NCBI RefSeq assembly: GCF_009759665.1
Contig: NZ_WQNE01000042.1
Location: 1 to 52,996 of the forward strand
DNA: 52,996 nt
Direction of reading: 5' to 3'
Origin: Bradyrhizobium cajani
GTDB lineage: Bacteria > Pseudomonadota > Alphaproteobacteria > Rhizobiales > Xanthobacteraceae
Shown: positions 41,606 through 49,671 of the stretch, one piece after another
Position numbering within the stretch: position 1 is the stretch's first letter
Layout: each line of letters starts with the position of its first letter
The notes under the pieces: generated by a model
Databases searched by the model: none
What the model was told of the DNA's origin: nothing
The model's input: only the letters and a program-made list of their open reading frames with translations
Position numbers and translations under genes: made by a program

Positions 41606-42463
41606 ATGTTTGAAACAGGTCTGCTCAAGGACAAGCGTATCCTCGTCACCGGCGGAGGATCGGGCCTCGGCGCCGCGATGGGGCGCCGTTTCCTCGCGCT
41701 CGGCGCCGAGCTCGTCATCTGCGGCCGCAAGCTCGACCGGCTTGAAGCGACGGCGAGCGAGATGCGCGCGCAGACGGGCGGCAAGGTCACAACCATCGCC
41801 TGCGACATCCGCGACGGTGCCGCCGTCGAGGGCATGATGGATGCGATCTGGCGCGAGGCGCCGCTCGACATCCTCGTCAACAATGCCGCCGCGACCTTCA
41901 TCGCACAGAGCGAGCATCTCTCATTCCGCGCCGCGGACGCGATCCTCGCGCCGACGCTGCATGGCGCGATGTATTGCACGCTCGCCGCCGGAAGGCGCTG
42001 GATCGAAGGCAAGCACGGCGGCGTCGTGCTCTCGATCCTCTCGACCTCGACCATCACCGGTCGCGCTTTCACCGTTCCGTCGGCGATGGCGAAGTCCGCG
42101 CTGCTGGCGATGACCAGGAGCCTCGCGGTGGAGTGGGGTCCGAAGGGCATCCGCACCGTCGCGATCGCTCCGGGCCCGTTCCCGACCGCCGGCGCCTCAG
42201 GACAGCTCCGCCCGGAGGGCCGCGATGAAGGCTGGGCCGCGCGCAATCCGCTCGGCCGCACCGGCGAGCACGGCGAGCTCGCCGATCTCGCCAGCTTCCT
42301 GGTCTCGGACCGTGCCGGTTACATCAATGGCGAGATGGTGGTGATCGACGGTGGCGCGCATTTGCGCAGTTCCGGCGCCGAGGACCTGCTGCGCTGGACC
42401 GAGGCGCAATGGGCCGAGCAGCGCGCGGCGCGATCCCGAGCCTCGTCGCCGGCAACGGGCTAA
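41606..42463 (+). CDS. 2,4-dienoyl-CoA reductase-like SDR
   Basis: 285 residues. SDR fold with cofactor motif T-G-G-G-S-G-L-G at about 15-22 and N-N-A-A at about 92-95. The catalytic region reads V-P-S-A-M-A-K, with Ser where classical SDRs have Tyr in Y-x3-K. The same Lys context is seen in mitochondrial/peroxisomal 2,4-dienoyl-CoA reductase, whose catalytic Tyr is elsewhere, so this fits that subfamily (with A-V-E-W-G-P-K-G-I-R after it). It probably acts in degradation of unsaturated fatty acids with NADPH. The start follows a GAGAGG and the ATG. Confidence 0.88.
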   Translation: MFETGLLKDKRILVTGGGSGLGAAMGRRFLALGAELVICGRKLDRLEATASEMRAQTGGKVTTIACDIRDGAAVEGMMDAIWREAPLDILVNNAAATFIAQSEHLSFRAADAILAPTLHGAMYCTLAAGRRWIEGKHGGVVLSILSTSTITGRAFTVPSAMAKSALLAMTRSLAVEWGPKGIRTVAIAPGPFPTAGASGQLRPEGRDEGWAARNPLGRTGEHGELADLASFLVSDRAGYINGEMVVIDGGAHLRSSGAEDLLRWTEAQWAEQRAARSRASSPATG

Positions 42464-42560
42464 CTGCCTTCCCAAACTGGACTTTCCCGGCTATCCCTGC
42501 CCGGGGACAAAACGCGGCCGGGCCATCTTCCAGTCACAATATTGAGGGAACCACTCCAGC

Positions 42561-43208
42561 ATGTGGCGGGTGCTATCGTTCGTTTTGATGATCGGCATGA
42601 TGACGTGCGGGATCGCCGATCTCGCGCGGGCGCAGACGGCCCAGCCGGCGCCGAAGGCGGCACCGAAGCCGGCCGCGCCGGCGGCCAATACGACGGCAAA
42701 AACCGCTGCAAAGCCAGAGAGCAAACCGGCGGGCCCGCCCGCAGCGGTTGCGGGCGGCGCGGAGCCGACGCTGATCGGCCAGTTCGGAACCTGGGGTGCC
42801 TATTCGGCGACGCCCAACGGCAAGAAGGTCTGCTTCGCGCTGGCCAAGCCCTCGTCGTCGAAGACCAACCCGCCGAATCGGCCGCGTGATCCCGCCTATG
42901 CCTTCGTCTCGACCCGGCCGGCCGAGAAGGTGAACAACGAGGTCTCGGTCATGATCGGCTATGCGCTGAAGCCGGGCTCGGAATCGACCGTCGAGGTCGG
43001 CGGCGCCGCCTACACCATGTACACGCAGGGCGACGGCCTCTGGATCAAGAACGCGGCCGAGGAGGAGCGGATGGTCGAAGCCATGCGCAAATCCGCCGAT
43101 CTCGTGGTCAAGGGCGTCTCGGCCAAGGGGACGGAGACGACCGACACCTTCTCGCTGAAGGGCCTCGCCCAGGCGCTCGACAGGATCGCGCAGGATTGCA
43201 GGCGGTAA
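42561..43208 (+). CDS. Invasion-associated locus B (IalB) family secreted protein
   Basis: 215 residues. Signal peptide at about 1-24 (core LSFVLMIGMMTCGIA, then ARA). A long Ala/Pro/Lys-rich linker (25-66) is followed by the IalB-like domain (about 69-213): G-Q-F-G-T-W-G-A-Y, a cysteine in V-C-F-A-L (about 91), V-S-T-R-P, Y-T-M-Y-T-Q-G-D-G-L-W, and D-T-F-S-L-K-G-L-A-Q-A-L. The family is named for Bartonella invasion protein but is common in non-pathogenic rhizobia, where its envelope function is unknown. Cys213 near the end may pair with Cys91. Confidence 0.88.
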   Translation: MWRVLSFVLMIGMMTCGIADLARAQTAQPAPKAAPKPAAPAANTTAKTAAKPESKPAGPPAAVAGGAEPTLIGQFGTWGAYSATPNGKKVCFALAKPSSSKTNPPNRPRDPAYAFVSTRPAEKVNNEVSVMIGYALKPGSESTVEVGGAAYTMYTQGDGLWIKNAAEEERMVEAMRKSADLVVKGVSAKGTETTDTFSLKGLAQALDRIAQDCRR

Positions 43209-43293
43209 GTCCGCCCGCGTTAAGCCTGCGGTCGGTATCACGGTCGCAATCGGCAATTCCGATTGCTATATAAGGCCGGTTCCAAGTTTTTCC

Positions 43294-43393
43294 GTCATTC
43301 CGGGGTGATGCGCAGCATCGAACCCGGAATCTCGAGGTTCCGGGTCTGGTCCTCAGGGTCGCTTCGCGATCCCTTCGGACCATCCCGGAACGA
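43294..43393. repeat. Palindromic repeat, CATTCCGGGG class (degenerate)
   Basis: GTCATTCCGGGGTG ... CATCCCGGAACGACC with inner GAACCCGGAATCTCGAG / GGTTCCGGGTC. It ends just before the rlmN leader. Confidence 0.7.
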
Positions 43394-43414
43394 CCAAGCC
43401 ATCAGGTTCATTCA

Positions 43415-44617
43415 ATGCAGACCTCGACCGAGCCGCACAACGCAATCCTGGTGGAAAAAACTCCGCTCGAAACCTACGTGCCGCCGGCAAAACCGTCGCT
43501 GATCGGCCTGTCGCGCAGCGAGCTTGCCGATCGCCTCGGCGAGATCGGCGTCGCGCCTGCGCAGCGCAAGATGCGCGTGCAGCAGCTGTGGCACTGGATG
43601 TATTTCCGCGGCGCCCAGAGCTTCGACGAGATGAGCTCGATCTCGAAGGGCATTCGCGCCGAGCTCGCGCAGCATTTCACCGTCGACCGCCCCGAGGTCG
43701 TGGCCGAGCAGATCTCCAACGACGGCACCCGCAAATGGCTGCTGCGGCTGCCGAGCGGCGACAATGTCGAGAAGGCGCATGAGGTCGAGTGCGTCTACAT
43801 TCCCGAGACCGATCGCGGCACGCTCTGCGTCTCCTCGCAGGTCGGCTGCACGCTGAACTGTTCCTTCTGCCACACCGGGACCCAGCGCCTGGTGCGCAAC
43901 CTCACCGCCGGCGAGATCGTCGGCCAGATCATGGTCGCGCGGGATCGCCTCAACGACTGGGCCGATCGCGAGGACGGCACGCGTCGCGTCACCAACATCG
44001 TGATGATGGGCATGGGCGAGCCGCTCTACAATTTCGACGCGGTGCGCGATGCGCTGCTCATCGTCGGCGACAATGAAGGTATCGGCATCTCCCGCCGCCG
44101 CATCACGCTGTCGACCTCGGGCGTGGTGCCGAACATCGTGCGCGCCGGCGAGGAGATCGGCGTCATGCTCGCGATCTCGCTGCATGCGGTGCGCGACGAG
44201 TTGCGCAACGAGCTGGTGCCGCTCAACCGCAAATATCCGATCAAGGAGCTGCTGCAGGCCTGCCGCGACTATCCCGGCGCCTCGAACGCCCGCCGCATCA
44301 CCTTCGAATATGTGATGCTCAAGGGCGTCAACGATTCGCTCGACGATGCAAAATTGCTGGTGAAGATGCTCAAGGGCATTCCGGCCAAGATCAATCTGAT
44401 CCCGTTCAATCCCTGGCCCGGCACGGCCTATGAATGCTCGGACTGGGACCAGATCGAGAAATTCTCCGAGTACATCTTCAACGCCGGTTATTCCTCGCCG
44501 GTGCGCACCCCGCGCGGTCGCGACATCCTCGCCGCCTGCGGCCAGCTCAAATCGGAGACCGAAAAGCTCTCCGCCCGCGAACGCCAGGCGCTGCGCGCCA
44601 TGGCGATGACGGATTAG
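43415..44617 (+). CDS. rlmN: 23S rRNA (A2503-C2)-methyltransferase RlmN
   Basis: Radical SAM enzyme that methylates C2 of A2503 in 23S rRNA and A37 in some tRNAs. 400 residues. The cluster motif is C145-T-L-N-C149-S-F-C152, the conserved cysteine residues used in catalysis at C138 (G-T-L-C-V-S) and C375 (L-A-A-C-G-Q-L), and the sequence P-N-I-V and G-M-G-E-P are present. All catalytic residues are intact. Start at 43415 lies just after a palindromic repeat; no strong SD is seen. It stands alone. Confidence 0.97.
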   Translation: MQTSTEPHNAILVEKTPLETYVPPAKPSLIGLSRSELADRLGEIGVAPAQRKMRVQQLWHWMYFRGAQSFDEMSSISKGIRAELAQHFTVDRPEVVAEQISNDGTRKWLLRLPSGDNVEKAHEVECVYIPETDRGTLCVSSQVGCTLNCSFCHTGTQRLVRNLTAGEIVGQIMVARDRLNDWADREDGTRRVTNIVMMGMGEPLYNFDAVRDALLIVGDNEGIGISRRRITLSTSGVVPNIVRAGEEIGVMLAISLHAVRDELRNELVPLNRKYPIKELLQACRDYPGASNARRITFEYVMLKGVNDSLDDAKLLVKMLKGIPAKINLIPFNPWPGTAYECSDWDQIEKFSEYIFNAGYSSPVRTPRGRDILAACGQLKSETEKLSARERQALRAMAMTD

Positions 44618-44645
44618 CTTGCCATGCGCGGGCTGTCGCAACCTC

Positions 44646-44730
44646 GTCATTGCGAGGAGCGCAGCGACGAAGCAATCCAGGCTGTCTCTGTAGACGCATT
44701 TCTGGCTTGCTTCGCTTCGCTCGCAATGAC
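44646..44730. repeat. Palindromic repeat, CATTGCGAGG class
   Basis: GTCATTGCGAGGAGCGCAGCGA ... TTGCTTCGCTTCGCTCGCAATGAC with AAGCAATCCAG / CTGGCTTGCTT-like inner arms. It fills the gap between rlmN and the next gene. Confidence 0.8.
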
Positions 44731-44745
44731 GGTAAGAGTGGCGCC

Positions 44746-45240
44746 ATGTCCCTGATCGGCCGCCTCGTCGTCATCTTCATCGGCTTCCTCGCCGCCTGCT
44801 TCGTCGGCGGGATGATCGTCGTCGTCGCGCTGCTGTTTCCGGAATTCGCCGATCTCGGCGCGGGTCCGGTCGATCAGGGCGCGATCGACATCCTGCTCGG
44901 CTTTGGCTTCATCTTCGTCTCCGGCTTTGCGCTGGTGCCGGCGGCGGTGATCGTCGCGATCACCGAAGCGCTCTACATCCGCAGTGCGCTGGCCTATGCC
45001 GTCGGCGGCGGCCTCGTCGGGCTCGCCTGCTATCTCGGCCTCGTTCCGTTTCACTCCGACACGTTGCAGTTCGAGGGCATCGTGCGGCGTCATCTGGAGA
45101 TCATGACCGGTGCCGGCATCGTCGCCGGCGTGGTCTATTGGCTGATCGCCGGTCGCAACGCCGGCGCCTGGCGCAATCCGCCACCCCCGCGCAAGCCGCC
45201 CCCGCCGCTGCCGTCGAATTCGAGGCCGGATGCGCGATGA
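44746..45240 (+). CDS. Hypothetical membrane protein with Pro-rich tail
   Basis: 164 residues from the ATG at 44746, not recognised. Four predicted helices at about 7-30, 49-70, 80-98 and 118-135. The C-terminal tail is Pro-rich (P-P-P-P-R-K-P-P-P-P-L-P). Starts 15 bases after the repeat that follows rlmN; no convincing SD, so could be read from the repeat's transcript. It could be a small envelope protein. No function known. Confidence 0.72.
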   Translation: MSLIGRLVVIFIGFLAACFVGGMIVVVALLFPEFADLGAGPVDQGAIDILLGFGFIFVSGFALVPAAVIVAITEALYIRSALAYAVGGGLVGLACYLGLVPFHSDTLQFEGIVRRHLEIMTGAGIVAGVVYWLIAGRNAGAWRNPPPPRKPPPPLPSNSRPDAR

Positions 45241-45248
45241 TTTGCACC

Positions 45249-45350
45249 GTCATTCCGGGATGGTCCGAAGGACCAGGCCTCAGGTGCGCAATTGCGCACC
45301 GGGGAATCTCGAGATTCCGGGTTCGGCTCTGCGAGCCGCCCCGGAATGAC
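45249..45350. repeat. Palindromic repeat, CATTCCGGGA class
   Basis: GTCATTCCGGGATGGTCC ... GCCGCCCCGGAATGAC with inner GGTGCGCAATTGCGCACC and GAATCTCGAGATTC stems. It lies between the small membrane gene and the PAP2 gene. Confidence 0.8.
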
Positions 45351-45397
45351 CGTTGCAAGGGTTTCCATCTCCGCCTCACTCCGCTAAACCGCGCGCC

Positions 45398-46174
45398 ATG
45401 AACCGGACTGGACTCTTCATCGCCCTGGCGCTGTGGCTCGTGATCGGTGTCGTTTTCGGCCTCTATCCCGAACTCGATCTCAAGCTCGCCTCACTGTTCT
45501 TCGATCCCCGGTCGAAGACGTTTCCACTCAAGCTGAACGACTGGGCCGGCTTCGCGCGCGATGCCGCGATGTGGGTCGCCTGGGCCTTCGTGCTGCCGTC
45601 GCTCGTCGCATTCGTGGTCAAGATGATCCGGCCCGACCGGCCGCTGATGGTGTCGGGACGCGCGATGGTGTTCCTGCTGGTCACGATCATCATGTCGGCC
45701 GGCATCCTCACCAATCTCACCTTCAAGACCTATTGGGGCCGGCCGCGTCCGGTGGTGGTGACGCAGTTCGCCGGCGATCAGCAGTTCGTGCCGTGGTGGG
45801 ATCCGCGCGGCGACTGCGCGCGCAACTGCTCGTTCTTCTCGGGCGAGGGCGCGACCGCGTTCTGGACGCTGGCGCCGGCCGCGCTGGCGCCACCGGCGTG
45901 GCGGCCGCTGGCCTATGCCGGCGCCGTGGTGTTCGGCCTCTTGACCAGCGGGCTGCGGATGGCCTTCGGCGGCCATTTCTTCACCGATGTCTCCATCGCC
46001 GGCCTCGTGACCTTCGTCGTGATCTGGTTCGCCTACGCGCTGATTTACCGCTGGCCGCGGACGCGGTTCTCGGATGAGGCGGTCAACGCCGCCCTGACCC
46101 GGCTGGCCATGCCCGGCTACCGGCTGCGTCAGCGCCTGTTCGGCGGCAAGACCGGTCCCGCGCCGTCCGTTTGA
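45398..46174 (+). CDS. PAP2 family phosphatase, lipid A phosphatase-like
   Basis: 258 residues from ATG at 45398, starting MNRTGLFIALALW. About six membrane helices. PAP2 motifs: K-x6-R-P as K-T-Y-W-G-R-P-R-P, the middle motif as F-F-S-G-E-G-A (Gly-Glu where many have Gly-His), and S-G-L-R-M-A-F-G-G-H-F-F-T-D. Such S-G-E forms resemble LpxF-type lipid phosphatases of rhizobia. It may remove the 4'- or 1-phosphate of lipid A, or another lipid phosphate, at the periplasmic face. Preceded by a palindromic repeat. Confidence 0.85.
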   Translation: MNRTGLFIALALWLVIGVVFGLYPELDLKLASLFFDPRSKTFPLKLNDWAGFARDAAMWVAWAFVLPSLVAFVVKMIRPDRPLMVSGRAMVFLLVTIIMSAGILTNLTFKTYWGRPRPVVVTQFAGDQQFVPWWDPRGDCARNCSFFSGEGATAFWTLAPAALAPPAWRPLAYAGAVVFGLLTSGLRMAFGGHFFTDVSIAGLVTFVVIWFAYALIYRWPRTRFSDEAVNAALTRLAMPGYRLRQRLFGGKTGPAPSV

Positions 46175-46267
46175 GCCATTAAATGGGTGCCGAGGCGTGC
46201 GAAATTTGATATTCGCGCGGTCAAGTTCGCCCCTCGCATCAGCTCTTGAGACCCGATTGGAAGCCCC

Positions 46268-47605
46268 ATGACCACGATCCTGAAAAGCCTGCCCAAGGGT
46301 GAGAAAGTCGGCATCGCTTTTTCCGGCGGTCTCGACACCAGCGCGGCGCTGCTCTGGATGAAGCAGAAGGGCGCGCGCTGCTACGCCTACACCGCCAATC
46401 TCGGCCAGCCGGACGAGGCCGACTACAACGAGATTCCGCGCAAGGCGATGGAGTTCGGCGCCGAGAAGGCGCGGCTGGTCGATTGCCGCACGCAACTGGT
46501 CCACGAAGGCATCGCCGCGATCCAGTCGGGCGCCTTCCACATCTCGACCGGCGGCATCACCTATTTCAACACCACGCCGCTCGGCCGCGCCGTCACCGGC
46601 ACGATGCTGGTCGCGGCGATGAAGGAGGACGGCGTCAACATCTGGGGCGACGGCTCGACCTTCAAGGGCAACGACATCGAGCGCTTCTATCGCTACGGCC
46701 TGCTCACCAATCCCGGCCTGAAGATTTACAAGCCCTGGCTCGACCAGCAGTTCATCGACGAGCTCGGCGGCCGCGCCGAGATGTCGGCGTTCATGACCGC
46801 CCAGGGCTTTGCCTACAAGATGAGCGCCGAGAAGGCCTATTCGACCGACAGCAATCTGCTCGGTGCCACCCACGAGGCCAAGGATCTCGAGAGCCTCGAC
46901 AGCGGCATCAAGATCGTCAATCCGATCATGGGCGTGCCGTTCTGGCGCGACGACTGCGCCGTCAAGGCCGAGAAGGTCGTGGTGCGGTTCGAGGAAGGCC
47001 AGCCCACCGCGCTGAACGGCCAGACCTTCCCTGATCCGGTCGCGCTGTTCCTGGAAGCCAACGTCATCGGCGGCCGCCACGGCCTCGGCATGAGCGACCA
47101 GATCGAGAACCGCATCATCGAGGCCAAGAGCCGCGGCATCTACGAGGCGCCCGGCATGGCGCTCCTGCACGTCGCCTATGAGCGCCTCGTTACCGGCATC
47201 CACAACGAGGACACCATCGAGCAGTACCGCATCAGCGGCATGCGCCTCGGCCGCCTGCTCTATCAGGGCCGCTGGTTCGATTCGCAGGCATTGATGCTGC
47301 GCGAGACCGCGCAGCGCTGGGTCGCACGCGCCGTCACCGGCGAGGTCACGCTCGAATTGCGGCGCGGCAACGACTATTCGATCTTGAACACGGAAAGTCC
47401 CAACCTCACCTACGCGCCCGAGCGGCTCAGCATGGAGAAGGTGGAAGACGCCGCCTTCACCCCGGCCGACCGCATCGGCCAGCTCACCATGCGCAATCTC
47501 GACATCGCCGACACACGCACCAAGCTGAAGCTCTACAGCGACACCGGCCTGCTCTCGGGCAGCGAAGGCTCGCAGATTTTCAGGCTGGAGAGTGACAAGG
47601 GTTGA
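46268..47605 (+). CDS. argG: Argininosuccinate synthase
   Basis: 445 residues, the E. coli-type length and sequence rather than the roughly 405-residue form. Joins citrulline and aspartate with ATP in arginine synthesis. The PP-loop A-F-S-G-G-L-D-T-S is at about 17-25, A-Y-T-A-N-L-G-Q at 38-45, and the citrulline/aspartate segments G-N-D-I-E-R-F and Y-S-T-D-S-N are present. GGAAG precedes the ATG. Monocistronic, the leftward TetR gene ends 22 bases downstream. Confidence 0.97.
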   Translation: MTTILKSLPKGEKVGIAFSGGLDTSAALLWMKQKGARCYAYTANLGQPDEADYNEIPRKAMEFGAEKARLVDCRTQLVHEGIAAIQSGAFHISTGGITYFNTTPLGRAVTGTMLVAAMKEDGVNIWGDGSTFKGNDIERFYRYGLLTNPGLKIYKPWLDQQFIDELGGRAEMSAFMTAQGFAYKMSAEKAYSTDSNLLGATHEAKDLESLDSGIKIVNPIMGVPFWRDDCAVKAEKVVVRFEEGQPTALNGQTFPDPVALFLEANVIGGRHGLGMSDQIENRIIEAKSRGIYEAPGMALLHVAYERLVTGIHNEDTIEQYRISGMRLGRLLYQGRWFDSQALMLRETAQRWVARAVTGEVTLELRRGNDYSILNTESPNLTYAPERLSMEKVEDAAFTPADRIGQLTMRNLDIADTRTKLKLYSDTGLLSGSEGSQIFRLESDKG

Positions 47606-47626
47606 TTGCTTGTCAGCCCGATCGGG

Positions 47627-48262
47627 CTACGAACCCATCGACGGCTTTGCCGGCCCTACGGCGAATACCAGCTTGACACAGCTGCGGAACAGCAGGATTT
47701 GTCGTTCCAGCCGCTTGGGGTCGTTGAGCGTCTTCGACATGATGATCGCGCCGTCCACCACGCACGAGATCATCTCCGCGAGATCGTCGAGATCGATAGC
47801 CTCGCGCGGCGGATAGACAGCGGCGATGCCGTCGAGGATCGCTCGGAAATGCGCATTCCAGCTCCTGACTGATTGCGTGGTCAGCTCGCGAACCTCGCGG
47901 TCGAACAAGCGCTCCTGATAGCAGATGCTGGCAATTAGGCAGCCGGGGTGACCGCTGGGCAGATCGGCCATGATCTCGGCGAGCAATTTCAGCGAGATCA
48001 GGAACGACTGGAGCGGATCGTCCGAAAGCTCGCGTCCCCGCCTGAAGATTTCGTCAAACAGCCGATCGTTTGTTTCCACGTACCGGCGCAGCATCTCCCG
48101 CGCGAGGGCATTCTTGTCCCTGAAGTGATAGAAGAAGCCGCTCTTGGTCAGTCCGGCCTCGGCGATGACCTCGTCGATCGAGGTCGCCGCGAAACCTTTT
48201 GCGAGCACCGCCGCTTCGGCGATCTCGAGAATGCGTTCGCGCGTCGCTTCGCCCTTTCCCAT
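47627..48262 (-). CDS. TetR/AcrR family transcriptional regulator
   Basis: 211 residues from the ATG at 48262 (GGAGGA just upstream; the frame is open further but not conserved). The N-terminal HTH is T-R-E-R-I-L-E-I-A-E-A-A ... T-S-I-D-E-V-I-A-E-A-G-L-T-K-S-G-F-F-Y-H-F (about 7-47). The ligand-binding C-terminal region carries G-C-L-I-A-S-I-C-Y. It is divergent from the homocysteine methyltransferase, so that gene and itself are the likely targets. No clear operator palindrome stands out in the 211-base gap. Confidence 0.92.
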   Translation of the reverse strand: MGKGEATRERILEIAEAAVLAKGFAATSIDEVIAEAGLTKSGFFYHFRDKNALAREMLRRYVETNDRLFDEIFRRGRELSDDPLQSFLISLKLLAEIMADLPSGHPGCLIASICYQERLFDREVRELTTQSVRSWNAHFRAILDGIAAVYPPREAIDLDDLAEMISCVVDGAIIMSKTLNDPKRLERQILLFRSCVKLVFAVGPAKPSMGS

Positions 48263-48473
48263 CGACTCCTCCAAAACAACACCAACGGTGCGGAATCCGC
48301 CGCGTGCGGAAAACGCCCGATCCGAGGGTCTCGCGCAAGTCTCTGATTTGTCATCTGTTTGCGCGTGTAAGTTCAGCCGCACCATCAGGCTTCTAGAGCG
48401 GCGCGACATTATGCGGCACCACTGGCCTGAGACCGAGGGCCGGCATGACGTGACCGAACGAGGAGAGCGGCCC

Positions 48474-49451
48474 ATGCAAAAGATGGAGCGATCAATGGCC
48501 AGATACGGACATGGCCTGCCGCAGCACCGCGGCGGCATTTTCCTGACCGACGGCGGCATGGAAACCACCCTGATCTTTCACGAGGGGCTGGAGCTGCCTT
48601 ATTTCGCGGCATTCGTGCTGCTCGACAGCGCCGATGGTCGCGCGCATTTGAAACGCTACTACGAAGCTTATCTCCGCATCGCGCGGCAGCATGGGCTCGG
48701 CTTCGTGCTCGACAGCCCGACCTGGCGCGCCAACCCCGATTGGGCTGCCAAGCTCGGCTACGATGCGGCCGCGCTCAAGGCCGTCAACATGCGCTCCATC
48801 CGATTTCTGGAGGAATTGCGCGGCGAATGGGGGTCCTCCGCTGCACCTTGCGTAATCAGCGGCGCGATCGGCCCGCGAGGCGACGGCTACAAGGCCGGCA
48901 ACATGGATGCGGCGGAGGCGGAAGCCTACCACTCGGCTCAGATCGCGGCATTCACCGCGGCGGGCGCCGACATGGTAACCGCGTTCACGCTGAACAGCAT
49001 CAACGAGGCCGTTGGCGTGGTGCGTACGGCCAAGCGGCAGGACATTCCGGTCGCGATCTCTTTCACGGTCGAGACCGACGGCCGCCTCGTCAGGGGAGAG
49101 TCCCTGCGCGAAGCGATTGAAGCGGTCGACGACGCGACGGCACGTGCTTGCGAATATTTCCTGATCAACTGCGCGCATCCGACTCATTTCGAGGGTGCAC
49201 TCGCGGACGGCGAGGCGTGGGTCCAGCGCATTCATGGTGTCAGAGCCAATGCGTCGACCAAAAGCCATGCCGAGCTCGACGAGTCGGAGACGCTCGACAG
49301 CGGCGATCCCGGCGATCTCGGCCGCCGTTACCTTTCGCTCAGGCGCGCGTTCCCGGGCATGCGGATTCTCGGCGGCTGTTGCGGCACCGATCACCGGCAT
49401 GTTGCCGCCGTTTGCGCGGCCTGCCTGCCGTCAGAAGCGTTGACTGCGTGA
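48474..49451 (+). CDS. Homocysteine S-methyltransferase family protein
   Basis: 325 residues from ATG at 48474 (AGGAGAG upstream). Starts F-L-T-D-G-G-M-E-T-T after a short tail; zinc-binding cysteines are in N-C-A-H-P (about 227-231) and the pair in G-G-C-C-G-T-D (about 305-311). Cytosolic. It would methylate homocysteine, or another thiol, from a donor such as S-methylmethionine or betaine. The donor is unknown. Divergent from the TetR regulator, which may control it. Confidence 0.9.
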   Translation: MQKMERSMARYGHGLPQHRGGIFLTDGGMETTLIFHEGLELPYFAAFVLLDSADGRAHLKRYYEAYLRIARQHGLGFVLDSPTWRANPDWAAKLGYDAAALKAVNMRSIRFLEELRGEWGSSAAPCVISGAIGPRGDGYKAGNMDAAEAEAYHSAQIAAFTAAGADMVTAFTLNSINEAVGVVRTAKRQDIPVAISFTVETDGRLVRGESLREAIEAVDDATARACEYFLINCAHPTHFEGALADGEAWVQRIHGVRANASTKSHAELDESETLDSGDPGDLGRRYLSLRRAFPGMRILGGCCGTDHRHVAAVCAACLPSEALTA

Positions 49452-49671
49452 TGCAGGTGAGAAGGCCGGAATCGCCCCCGGCGTTCTGCGCTTGCAGGTC
49501 TCGTCTCGGCCTTGGCATTGCGGTGGCGGGCGAGGACGGCCAAGGGCGACAAGCGTTGTGGGCTTTTGGGTGAGGCCCTTTGCGACCCGGTCGGGCGATA
49601 TGTGATGACGGTGTCATTCTCGATCGCTACGCTTCGTGTTCCTGTCGGAACTGGATTGCGGAGCATCGCGC

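Noticed and set aside
32082..45350. CRISPR array
   Set aside because: The recurring sequences are isolated palindromes with no regular spacing, spacers or cas genes.
49580..49671. Pho box before the alkaline phosphatase
   Set aside because: Only one TGTCAT half-site is present; the required second copy 11 bases away is missing.
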